NCBI GenBank assembly: GCA_003167475.1
Contig: PMTB01000058.1
Coordinates: 1-20,871, forward strand
Source: a candidate division FCPU426 bacterium
Lineage (GTDB): Bacteria > Oederibacteriota > PGYV01 > Palsa-1178
Reading direction: 5' to 3'
Length of the DNA stretch: 20,871 nucleotides
In this document: positions 1 to 6,066 of the stretch, piece after piece
Numbering within the stretch: position 1 is the first letter of the stretch
Layout: every line of letters starts with the position of its first letter
Notes under the pieces: model-generated
What the model was told of the DNA's origin: nothing
The model's input: only the letters and a program-made list of their open reading frames with translations
The model's database searches: none
Program-made: the position numbers and the translations under genes

Positions 1-240
1 ACAAGCACTTAAATGGGTGACGCTTTTCTTTCCTTTTCTTTCTCTACGTTTTATTGATTCAAAGAGCAGTTCAAAGATAAGGGTAAAAACAGGCACCCAG
101 TTGCTTACTTTGAAATTTTGGATGAATGACCCTTCTTTCTCCTTGCCTTTGTCATTTGGGGTGATAAAATAGGGGCAGATGGTTTTGGCATGACAGATAC
201 CAGTTATGATGTAATTTTTTAACTTATAAAGGGGCTAATA
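1..240. other. Gene-free AT-rich stretch at window start
   Basis: No convincing reading frame is present. The stretch contains a pyrimidine-rich run (about 24-50) and a second one around 130-150. A purine-rich ribosome-binding site (AAAGGGG near 228-234) precedes the lipoprotein ATG at 241. A TATGAT at 205-210 could be a -10 element, but no good -35 lies 17 nt upstream, so I do not call a promoter. The end of whatever gene lies to the left is not visible. Confidence 0.5.
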
Positions 241-1074
241 ATGACTAGAAAACACGCACTCAATTTCATTGTTATAATTTTGCTGGCATTGTTATGCTCA
301 TGCACAAAAAATCCCAGCGCAGTTGCGACTTCTCCGGAAGGGGTTGTAAGTGTGCCAAATCCAAGCAACAAAGATGCTATTTTATCAAAACATTATATTA
401 TAACCGGAGGGGTTCCTGTTCTTGATAGTTATGTTCAACAGTATTATAATGAAAATGGAGCGATAATAAAAGGTAACCATTATAATGCCAATGGAACGCT
501 GGCTTGGTATGACATATACGGATACAGCACAACCGGGAATAAGACATCATATAAAAATTATAATAGTTCCGGCTCGTTAAATTATATCAATGCTTATGAA
601 TATAACACCAACGGGCAACTTCAAAAAGCACTGAATTATGATAAGCTTGGAAACCTGACATCCTATATAATTTACGAGAACGGGAATTTAATAAATGAAA
701 ACCTTACGTTTAACAATAGTAATGAATTGGAATCGTTTAATTTATCAAATTCGGCAAAATATGATTTAGCCACTGGAAAAAGTTCGGTTGCTTATAACTA
801 CAATTCTTTAGGTGTTTTACAAGGATACACACGATACAGTTCAGACAATGGACTATATAATTTTTCAAACTATAATGCAGCAGATTCTCTAAGTAGTTCT
901 ACGGTTGTGGAATATAATCTTCTTGGAGCATGGACAAAATATACTAATTATGACAGCACCGGTGCTATAACATACATGTATATTTATGATTATGATAAGG
1001 GCGGATGGCTAATTAAACTTTCTTTTTATGATAGTCACGGAAATTTAACAGATTATTATCAAGACTACTATTAG
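241..1074 (+). CDS. Lipoprotein with about 16 short Tyr/Gly (YD-like) repeats
   Basis: Predicted 277-aa exported lipoprotein. Residues 1-21 form a lipoprotein signal: basic MTRKH, a hydrophobic core, then LCSC with Cys21 as the probable acylation site. From about residue 68 to the end the chain is one degenerate repeat array with the pattern aromatic-[NDS]-x-x-x-Gly-x-[Leu/Ile]. Glycines fall at 73, 85, 99, 111, 125, 137, 148, 179, 191, 204, 229, 241, 254 and 267, a period of about 12-14 residues. This resembles YD/RHS and YwqK/MORN-like repeats, which make beta-solenoid or hairpin structures. No RHS core, toxin domain or enzyme motif is present, so the function is unknown. The next gene starts 30 nt downstream and is probably co-transcribed. 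Base composition is much more AT-rich than in genes after 1950, which may indicate recent acquisition. Confidence 0.8.
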   Translation: MTRKHALNFIVIILLALLCSCTKNPSAVATSPEGVVSVPNPSNKDAILSKHYIITGGVPVLDSYVQQYYNENGAIIKGNHYNANGTLAWYDIYGYSTTGNKTSYKNYNSSGSLNYINAYEYNTNGQLQKALNYDKLGNLTSYIIYENGNLINENLTFNNSNELESFNLSNSAKYDLATGKSSVAYNYNSLGVLQGYTRYSSDNGLYNFSNYNAADSLSSSTVVEYNLLGAWTKYTNYDSTGAITYMYIYDYDKGGWLIKLSFYDSHGNLTDYYQDYY

Positions 1075-1104
1075 TTTTTGAAATATATTTTATAGGAGGA
1101 TTAA

Positions 1105-1797
1105 ATGAAAAATTTTTTGTTTGTTGTTTTTTGCAGCTTTATTGCTTTTAACGTATTTGCAACAGACTCAGCAGTTGTGGCAGATGCGCAATCCACGACC
1201 ACGGGTGGTCAAATAGCAGTGAGCATAAACCCTTCATTATTTTCAGCACCACAAGGGCAAATCGGTATAAACGGACTGGCTGTAAGGTTTATTGACTCAA
1301 AGGGAAGTGGTATTGAAATACCGTTTGGTCTTACTTATAACTATACTAACGACAGCGGGGCAACGTTCCCGTTTAACCTTACGGCTTCCATATCAAGCGG
1401 AATGAAATTTATTAGGCCCGTCTTTTCAAATGACTTCTTCCGGGTCAGCGTTTATCCCGGTTTTACGGTCTCTTATTCTGAAACCGATGAAAATTACAAT
1501 AATAGCCTGGCAAAAGACTACTATTACACATATACGGCAGGGGTGGCCGCAATTGGCGGAATAGAAGTAGAAGCTTTTATAGATAAGGCATTCTCCCTCC
1601 CATATCATTCTTTGAGCCTGTCAAGCGGCCTGAATCTTTCTGTTGGAGCGAGTTTTGGGGAAACAACGGATAATTTTACTGATAAGACGAACAAAACGCT
1701 CGATACAAGAAATTACAGCAGAAAATTTGTTTATAATGGTGGAGTGACGTCAACGGGAACCAGTTTATCGACTATCACAATCAGATATTATTTTTAG
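1105..1797 (+). CDS. Exported protein, probable outer-membrane beta-barrel, unknown function
   Basis: 230 aa. The start is fixed by a strong AGGAGG site 7-8 nt upstream of the ATG. Residues 1-19 look like a Sec signal peptide (MKNFLF, hydrophobic core, NVFA then TDS). The mature part is rich in Gly, Ser, Thr, Tyr and Phe, with alternating polar and hydrophobic residues. It ends in ITIRYYF: a terminal Phe with alternating hydrophobic residues is the typical C-terminal signal of outer-membrane beta-barrels. No family is recognised. It follows the repeat lipoprotein by 30 nt without an evident promoter between, so the two may act together at the outer membrane (inference). It shares the AT-rich composition of its neighbour. 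Confidence 0.75.
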   Translation: MKNFLFVVFCSFIAFNVFATDSAVVADAQSTTTGGQIAVSINPSLFSAPQGQIGINGLAVRFIDSKGSGIEIPFGLTYNYTNDSGATFPFNLTASISSGMKFIRPVFSNDFFRVSVYPGFTVSYSETDENYNNSLAKDYYYTYTAGVAAIGGIEVEAFIDKAFSLPYHSLSLSSGLNLSVGASFGETTDNFTDKTNKTLDTRNYSRKFVYNGGVTSTGTSLSTITIRYYF

Positions 1798-1953
1798 ACA
1801 AATTAAAAGTACGTATTGAAGAGTCAATGCCTCCGTTTCCTAAGGGGAGTCCATTGATTTTATTCATACAGCTATAAAAATCCGCAGAGGTGATGTATCA
1901 GCGACACAGATCCGTTTTCCTTTGATGAGATCAGATCGGCTGGTCAGCAGTTA
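1798..1953. other. Intergenic region before the hydrolase; partly coding-like
   Basis: There is no clear promoter or terminator. The last 60 nt (1894-1953) are open in the frame of the downstream hydrolase, back to a TGA at 1891-1893. Translated, they read as plausible protein, but with no ATG or GTG. In another frame a GTG-ATG at 1890-1895, close to a GAGG, opens a reading frame of about 10 codons that stops after 1920. Together this suggests that the true hydrolase start was lost or that a frameshift lies here. Confidence 0.35.
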
Positions 1954-2799
1954 TTGCCGCAGGCCGGATTTTTATCCGCTTCCGACGGCGTAAAACTGGC
2001 CTACTACAACTTCATACCCGGCAAACCTTCCTCAATCCTCCTTTTTCTCCACGGAGGCGGGGCTTATAGCGGCGGGGGATACCCGGTTTTTGCTTCGAAT
2101 CTTTCAAAAAACCACAATATTGGCGTTGTGCTTATGGATGTACGCGGGCACGGGAATTCCGGCGGGGAGCGCGGGCATTCTCCATCTAAGGAACAGTGCT
2201 GGGATGATATACGGAAAATGGCGCTCACGCTTAAAGATAAATACGGCAATATACCACTGTTCATCGGCGGGCACTCCTCGGGCGGCGGCATGGTGCTCAA
2301 TTATTCTTCATGGGACAAGGATACTCCTGCCGACGGTTATATATTTATTTCACCGCAACTTGGTTATAAATCAGGCACTGAAAAGCACACTGACAGGGAG
2401 AAATTTACAAAGGTGAACCTGCCGGTATTTATAATAAATGGAATGTCTGGAGGGAAACTTTTGGGCGGTTTTAAGGCGGTCCGTTTCAATTACCCAAAGG
2501 AAGTACTTGCCGCAAACCCTATTTTCATCACTTCAATTACCGTGAATATGGCAAACTCCATGACCCCTTATGACCCTGCGGGTCAGTTCAGGCGCATAAA
2601 CCGGCCTTACGGGCTGTTTGTAGGGGAAAATGACGAGCTTTTTGAGCCTTCAAGAGTGCTGGATTATTTTGATCTTTCCGCGGAGAGCATAAAAAAGCGT
2701 TCAGTTAAACTTATGATACCTGGGGCAAATCATTTGTCAATCCTGCTCAACTGTGAAAAAACTGTGGCGGAAATGATCACGGGCTTGCTGCGCTCTTAA
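1954..2799 (+). CDS. Alpha/beta hydrolase (lysophospholipase/esterase-like)
   Basis: 281 aa from a TTG codon, probably cytoplasmic since no signal peptide is seen. The fold signatures are clear: an oxyanion-hole HGGG at 33-36, DVRGHGNSGG at 62-71, and nucleophile elbow GHSSG with Ser108. The likely acid is Asp227 (in GENDELF) and the likely base His260 (in GANHLS). This arrangement is that of the serine aminopeptidase S33/monoglyceride-lipase-like hydrolases; the substrate cannot be told from sequence. The start is uncertain. TTG 1954 has no visible ribosome-binding site, and the same frame stays open and protein-like for 20 more codons upstream. The conserved domain begins near residue 8, so the catalytic domain is complete either way. 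It is flanked by unrelated genes. Confidence 0.8.
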   Translation: MPQAGFLSASDGVKLAYYNFIPGKPSSILLFLHGGGAYSGGGYPVFASNLSKNHNIGVVLMDVRGHGNSGGERGHSPSKEQCWDDIRKMALTLKDKYGNIPLFIGGHSSGGGMVLNYSSWDKDTPADGYIFISPQLGYKSGTEKHTDREKFTKVNLPVFIINGMSGGKLLGGFKAVRFNYPKEVLAANPIFITSITVNMANSMTPYDPAGQFRRINRPYGLFVGENDELFEPSRVLDYFDLSAESIKKRSVKLMIPGANHLSILLNCEKTVAEMITGLLRS

Positions 2800-2836
2800 A
2801 GGGCGGCTGTTTCTGCTTGTCTTTGGGAACAGTGAT

Positions 2837-2842
2837 TATAAT
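2837..2842 (+). promoter_or_regulatory. Possible -10 box for the GH18 gene
   Basis: A perfect TATAAT lies in the 87-nt gap after the hydrolase, about 45 nt before the proposed ATT start. No recognisable -35 lies 16-18 nt upstream, so this is a weak call. Confidence 0.35.
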
Positions 2843-2874
2843 ATATTTTAGCGGTAATAAGTAACTATAATCCA

Positions 2875-2889
2875 GGGAGGTATTGTATT
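2875..2889 (+). promoter_or_regulatory. Ribosome-binding site that points to an ATT start codon
   Basis: GGGAGG at 2875-2880 is the strongest Shine-Dalgarno sequence in this gap. Six nt later, at 2887-2889, an ATT codon lies in frame with the GH18 coding sequence. No ATG, GTG or TTG in that frame lies at a usable distance; the next ones are TTG 2935 and ATG 2947, neither with a ribosome-binding site. Confidence 0.6.
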
Positions 2890-3933
2890 ACAAACATATA
2901 TAAAACATTAAAAAAAATATGTTGTCCTGCGCTGTTGTTTTTTATTATGACTTTCCCGGCTGCGAACATGGCCGCGCAGGAGAAGCCTGCATATACTGTT
3001 GTCGTCTACCTGCAGGGCGGGAAGAACATTGATATCGGCAGCCTTGCCTGGAACGATATGACCCACATAGCCGAAGCTTTTGCCCATGTGCGTGCCGACG
3101 GGACAATAATAAACCGCAAAAGAGAAGGACTTGTTTCCATGGCGCACAACAGGGGCGTACGCTGCATTTTAAGCATTGGCGGGATGGGTGATTCCAATGA
3201 AAACTGGAGGCAGGCAATCGGTTTAAACCAGGATGCGTTTGTTAAGAACATAATGGATTATATTACCGCAAATAATTACGACGGCGTTGATGTTGACTGG
3301 GAATTTCCGCAGGCGCAGGACCTGGATACCTTTACCGGTTTTATGATAAAACTTTCGGTTGCGGTCCATTCAACCAAAGGTTACTACGGGAAGCCAAAAG
3401 AGATCATGTTTTGCATTTGTGAAGCGCCTGAGAGCAACGGAGGCTATAACTACCCTTCACTCGGAAAAATAGTCGATTATGGGATTTTGATGTCGTACAA
3501 CTACTTGCCATTGGCTGAAAAAGCCAGCCAGATTCTTTTGGACCTGGGATTTCCTGCTAAAAAAACCCTGATAGGGTTTGGTCTGTTTGACAACACAGGG
3601 ACAAGCACCGCAGTGCGGGTCATTAATGAAGGCAATTATATCGGCTATGACGAAAACATGGAATCAGCGGGATATTATTATAAGGGGGCCACAGTGACCG
3701 TCAACACCGCGAGGTCCATCAGGGCCAGGTTAAAATGGGCTTTCAGCCGCCCCACGCCGTTCCCAGGCATTGCCGTATGGCAGGCAACTTACGCTTACCC
3801 GTCGTCTGACAAATCAGCCGCGGATTTATGGTCGGCTATAGGGGGCGGATATGTGTCCCAGACTGAACCCCAATCACTCACGGCATCCGCAGGAAAAAAG
3901 GCATTAGATAAAGTTGATGTTGAGGGGAAGTAA
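2887..3933 (+). CDS. Secreted glycoside hydrolase family 18 protein (chitinase-like)
   Basis: 348 aa if started at ATT 2887. Residues 1-30 then make a good signal peptide: Lys6, Lys9 and Lys10, a hydrophobic stretch PALLFFIM, and a small-residue exit AANMAA before QEKP. The GH18 barrel shows the substrate-site motif LSIGG, the catalytic DxxDxDxE as Asp132, Asp135, Asp137 and Glu139 (DGVDVDWEF), and MSYNY downstream. All catalytic positions are present, so an active beta-1,4-N-acetylglucosaminidase/chitinase or a peptidoglycan- or glycan-acting enzyme is likely; exact specificity is unknown. No carbohydrate-binding module is present. About 35 C-terminal residues look like a disordered tail. 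Starting instead at TTG 2935 or ATG 2947 would remove the basic part of the signal peptide. Mono-cistronic by context. Confidence 0.85.
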   Translation: MTNIYKTLKKICCPALLFFIMTFPAANMAAQEKPAYTVVVYLQGGKNIDIGSLAWNDMTHIAEAFAHVRADGTIINRKREGLVSMAHNRGVRCILSIGGMGDSNENWRQAIGLNQDAFVKNIMDYITANNYDGVDVDWEFPQAQDLDTFTGFMIKLSVAVHSTKGYYGKPKEIMFCICEAPESNGGYNYPSLGKIVDYGILMSYNYLPLAEKASQILLDLGFPAKKTLIGFGLFDNTGTSTAVRVINEGNYIGYDENMESAGYYYKGATVTVNTARSIRARLKWAFSRPTPFPGIAVWQATYAYPSSDKSAADLWSAIGGGYVSQTEPQSLTASAGKKALDKVDVEGK

Positions 3934-3978
3934 TAGAAGGAGAAACACGCCTTTCAGCCGGTTTAAATGTAACCAAAT

Positions 3979-4007
3979 TTGACTTCTCTGCATTTATATG
4001 ATAGAAT
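3979..4007 (+). promoter_or_regulatory. Promoter of the toxin-antitoxin pair
   Basis: TTGACT (3979-3984), a 17-nt spacer, and TAGAAT (4002-4007): a good sigma-70-type match. The expected start is near 4014, about 20 nt before the GTG start. The -10 box lies inside the palindrome at 3991-4017. Confidence 0.75.
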
Positions 4008-4017
4008 CATATAAATG
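3991..4017. promoter_or_regulatory. Perfect 12-bp palindrome, probable antitoxin operator
   Basis: Arms 3991-4002 (CATTTATATGAT) and 4006-4017 (ATCATATAAATG) are exact reverse complements separated by AGA. The palindrome covers the -10 box and the expected transcription start of the toxin-antitoxin operon. Ribbon-helix-helix antitoxins usually bind such palindromes to repress their own operon, so this is the natural operator (inference). Confidence 0.7.
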
Positions 4018-4033
4018 AACCAGGAGGTGTTTT

Positions 4034-4297
4034 GTGCGTAATACTCAGGCTATCAGCGTCACCATACCTGTCGAACTCGCCGAGAAACTCAGCAAGATGC
4101 AGGATGAGCGTAAGAAAAACTATAGCTCAATTGTCACTGAGGCTTTGAACCAGTATATATTAAAGGAAGAGATAGCGGACATAAGAAAATCAATGTCTGC
4201 TTCCGCCATGAAAGCCGGTATTTTTACGGAAGAAGATGTGATTAAAGTCGTGCATGAGGTCCGTAAAAGTGTTAAAAAACTCAAAAATCACCGCTGA
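4034..4297 (+). CDS. Ribbon-helix-helix (CopG-like) antitoxin
   Basis: 87 aa from GTG, set by AGGAGG at 4022-4027, 6 nt upstream. The N-terminal half has the ribbon-helix-helix pattern: strand QAISVTIP (5-12), helix with VELAEKLSKM, then a turn and second helix SSIVTEALNQYI. The basic, helical C-terminus (about 45-87) would be the toxin-neutralising part. It overlaps the PIN-domain gene, the usual antitoxin-toxin order. It likely represses its own promoter through the palindrome just upstream. Family membership is judged from fold pattern only. Confidence 0.8.
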   Translation: MRNTQAISVTIPVELAEKLSKMQDERKKNYSSIVTEALNQYILKEEIADIRKSMSASAMKAGIFTEEDVIKVVHEVRKSVKKLKNHR

Positions 4298-4682
4298 CAC
4301 TAACGTTCTCATATCTTCGCTAATATGCGTTTCCGCGGTTGCGGTCAAGGTAATAGATCTTGCGGAAGAGGGGCTGTGTGAAATTGCTGTTTCAGAGGAT
4401 ATAATCAAGGAGTTTAACAGGGTTGCCGTGATAAAGTTCGGATGGAATAAAGAAAAAACAAGTCTGGCTGAAGGCGTATTACGCCGGTTGTGCAAGGTTG
4501 TGAGCCCGGCAATAAAGGTGAAGGCAGTCAAGCAGGACCCGGATGACGACAAAATAATCGAATGCGCCATAGAGGCAGGATCACATTATATTGTAACAGG
4601 CGATAAGCATCTGCTTGACCTGGGCGGGTACAAAACAATCAAAATATTAACATTGGCTGATTTTATTAAATTAATGATATAG
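4269..4682 (+). CDS. PIN-domain toxin (putative ribonuclease, PIN_3/COG1569 type)
   Basis: 137 aa from GTG 4269, which follows GAGG (4256-4259) by 9 nt and overlaps the antitoxin by 29 nt. An in-frame ATG at 4254 (142 aa) is possible but has no ribosome-binding site. Acidic active-site residues typical of PIN nucleases are present: Asp10 in ADTNVLIS, Glu48 in IIKEF, Asp94 within DPDDDKIIECA, and Asp112 in TGDKHLLDL. These would bind Mg2+/Mn2+ for RNA cleavage. With the upstream ribbon-helix-helix protein it forms a type II toxin-antitoxin module. The pair looks intact. It ends 6 nt from the end of the convergent yecD-like gene, with no room for a terminator between them. Confidence 0.85.
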   Translation: MLKNSKITADTNVLISSLICVSAVAVKVIDLAEEGLCEIAVSEDIIKEFNRVAVIKFGWNKEKTSLAEGVLRRLCKVVSPAIKVKAVKQDPDDDKIIECAIEAGSHYIVTGDKHLLDLGGYKTIKILTLADFIKLMI

Positions 4683-4688
4683 GAAGAT

Positions 4689-5264
4689 TTACCCCAGCGC
4701 CTCTAAAACATCCTTAGTGCTGCGCACCAGCCCCATCCTCGGAAATATTTTTTTGACCGCATGCTCATGTTCTTCAGTGCTCTGCGCCCCCATGGCGTCT
4801 TCCGCGAATATCTGGTTGTAGCCGTGTTCGTAGGCGTTCCTGGCGGTGCTTTCCACTCCGAAAACTGTTGAAATCCCGCACAGCACTATCGTCTTTATAT
4901 CTCTCCGTCTTAATTGCAGGTCGAGTTCAGTGCCGTAGAAGGCTCCCCACTGTTTTTTTGTTATGATGACGTCTTCGGATCCGGTGGATAATTCCGGCAC
5001 TATTTCGCTCCAATCCGGCGGCATCTGGGCCGGCATGGGCCTTACAACATCAACCAAGGGGTTGAGCCTTTCTTTCGGGCCGGATGATACCCTCACCAAA
5101 AAAACCGGCATATTGTTCTTCCTGAAGGCTGTAGCCATATCAGCGGCGTTTTGTATAATGTCTTTTGCCGCGTGCGGCTGCGTTTGCATGGACGCAATGC
5201 CTTTTTGAAGGTCTATAACCACCAGGGCTGTCCTTGACCTGTCTATTTCCAGTTTTTTATCCAT
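4689..5264 (-). CDS. yecD: Isochorismatase-fold protein, YecD type (catalytic Cys replaced by Gly)
   Basis: 191 aa, cytoplasmic. It shows the cysteine-hydrolase fold: Asp18 in LVVIDLQ, Lys103 in KKQWGAFYGT, then LCGISTVFGVESTARNA. In active nicotinamidases and isochorismatases the residue before V-E-S-T-A is the nucleophilic Cys; here it is Gly136. As far as I remember the E. coli YecD sequence, it also has Gly here (GISTNIGVESTARNA) and shares the WGAFYGT and LQLRRR stretches, so this is an orthologue-like match rather than a random mutation. The biochemical role of YecD is unclear to me; classical Cys-dependent hydrolysis is unlikely. A TATAAT lies only 6 nt before the ATG and no ribosome-binding site is visible, so the mRNA is probably leaderless. 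Confidence 0.85.
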   Translation of the reverse strand: MDKKLEIDRSRTALVVIDLQKGIASMQTQPHAAKDIIQNAADMATAFRKNNMPVFLVRVSSGPKERLNPLVDVVRPMPAQMPPDWSEIVPELSTGSEDVIITKKQWGAFYGTELDLQLRRRDIKTIVLCGISTVFGVESTARNAYEHGYNQIFAEDAMGAQSTEEHEHAVKKIFPRMGLVRSTKDVLEALG

Positions 5265-5270
5265 AAATAT

Positions 5271-5276
5271 ATTATA
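5271..5276 (-). promoter_or_regulatory. Candidate -10 box giving a leaderless yecD transcript
   Basis: On the minus strand TATAAT sits 6 nt upstream of the ATG (5264), which puts the expected transcription start at or next to the A of the start codon. No Shine-Dalgarno sequence fits in between. The -35 region is weak. Confidence 0.5.
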
Positions 5277-5384
5277 AGGGAATTTTATATTTTGTACAGT
5301 ATTTCTTTATACTTGCCTTTGCCTTTAAATGGCATTAAAATGGGACCTGTCAGTGCACGAAAAGCCAAAATGAAAGGATGGACA

Positions 5385-5771
5385 ATGACCAACAAAGCCA
5401 TGCTCATATCCGCGCGCGTCATATATTTTATTTGCCTGCTTTTTTCAGCTGTATGCTCCTACGCTTCGCTCAACTCCGGAGGCTCTGAATTGCTGAATCT
5501 GGCTGCCGCAGCCTACCCCTACACGGCTTCTTTCATGCCGATAGCGCTTATTGTTGCCGGGATATCCGGGGTATTCATTTATATAAGTATAAGTGACGGC
5601 AAAAACAGGAATTACGACGGTTTTCTTATTGTTATAGCCGGGGTGACCTTATATATAATAGAGGGGGTTGGAAGGGAAGTCCTGCCATATGCATATTTTG
5701 CTGTTTTTGTATTATACATATTATGGCTGATCTTTATAGCGGTTATTGGAATGAATAAAACAACAAAATAG
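5385..5771 (+). CDS. Small four-helix integral membrane protein, unknown function
   Basis: 128 aa from ATG 5385, chosen because AAAGGAT (5373-5379) sits about 6 nt upstream. Longer in-frame starts exist (ATG 5370, TTG 5292), but they only add a polar segment. Four hydrophobic segments are visible at about residues 5-25, 43-63, 75-92 and 99-120. They are connected by short loops, one of them basic (SDGKNRNYDG). No family is recognised. A TATACT at 5308-5313 may be the -10 box, without a good -35. The gene is divergent from the yecD-like gene and is followed by a strong promoter for the next transcript. Confidence 0.65.
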   Translation: MTNKAMLISARVIYFICLLFSAVCSYASLNSGGSELLNLAAAAYPYTASFMPIALIVAGISGVFIYISISDGKNRNYDGFLIVIAGVTLYIIEGVGREVLPYAYFAVFVLYILWLIFIAVIGMNKTTK

Positions 5772-5774
5772 TTA

Positions 5775-5803
5775 TTGACAATTCGCCTCAAAAATAATAA
5801 TAT
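5775..5803 (+). promoter_or_regulatory. Consensus promoter with no coding gene downstream before a terminator
   Basis: A perfect TTGACA (5775-5780), a 17-nt spacer, and TAATAT (5798-5803). The predicted start is near 5810. It begins directly after the stop of the small membrane-protein gene. Confidence 0.75.
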
Positions 5804-5809
5804 CATGGC

Positions 5810-6003
5810 ATAAGGGTTGGAAAATAAGAAAACAGTTGATTTTAATCGTTTTAACTATATTTGACTGTAGGTAATAATTTCGACCATGGGTTTTGAACCA
5901 TATCACTTTAAAACAAACAGGCCTTATAGAGGGGCTTTTTAGACGGGCTCGGGGTAGTTTTAACCCGGCAGAAAAACGCCGCGACAAACATCGCGGCGTT
6001 TTT
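5810..6003 (+). ncRNA. Candidate small RNA or untranslated leader of about 195 nt
   Basis: The span lies between a consensus promoter and a strong intrinsic terminator and holds no plausible gene. Possible local structure: ATAAGG (5810-5815) with CCTTAT (5922-5927); ATGG/CCAT around 5885-5901; a CGGG/CCCG hairpin around 5950-5968; and a weak GC stem followed by five T at 5936-5940. I cannot match it to 6S RNA, tmRNA, SRP RNA or any riboswitch I know. The GT39-like gene 64 nt past the terminator has its own extended -10, so an independent small RNA seems likelier than a leader. Confidence 0.45.
5972..6003 (+). terminator. Strong Rho-independent terminator
   Basis: Perfect 13-bp arms, AAAAACGCCGCGA (5972-5984) and TCGCGGCGTTTTT (5991-6003), with loop CAAACA. 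The GC core is followed by a T run on the plus strand, and by the A/T symmetry also on the minus strand. Confidence 0.9.
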
Positions 6004-6031
6004 CATTATATAAGGATATGATCAAAACATG

Positions 6032-6040
6032 TGGTATAAT
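6032..6040 (+). promoter_or_regulatory. Extended -10 promoter for the glycosyltransferase gene
   Basis: TGGTATAAT contains a perfect TATAAT (6035-6040) preceded by TGn, the extended -10 signature that can work without a -35. It lies 26 nt before the GTG start and after the terminator at 5972-6003. Confidence 0.6.
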
Positions 6041-6066
6041 AAAAAAAATATAAAACGGGAGTTTTT

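Noticed and set aside
241..1074. RHS/polymorphic toxin
   Set aside because: The repeats are YD-like, but there is no RHS core, no C-terminal toxin domain and no immunity gene; the chain ends within the repeats.
5810..6003. 6S RNA
   Set aside because: Length is similar, but I could not draw the long hairpin with a central bubble or pair the 5' and 3' ends.
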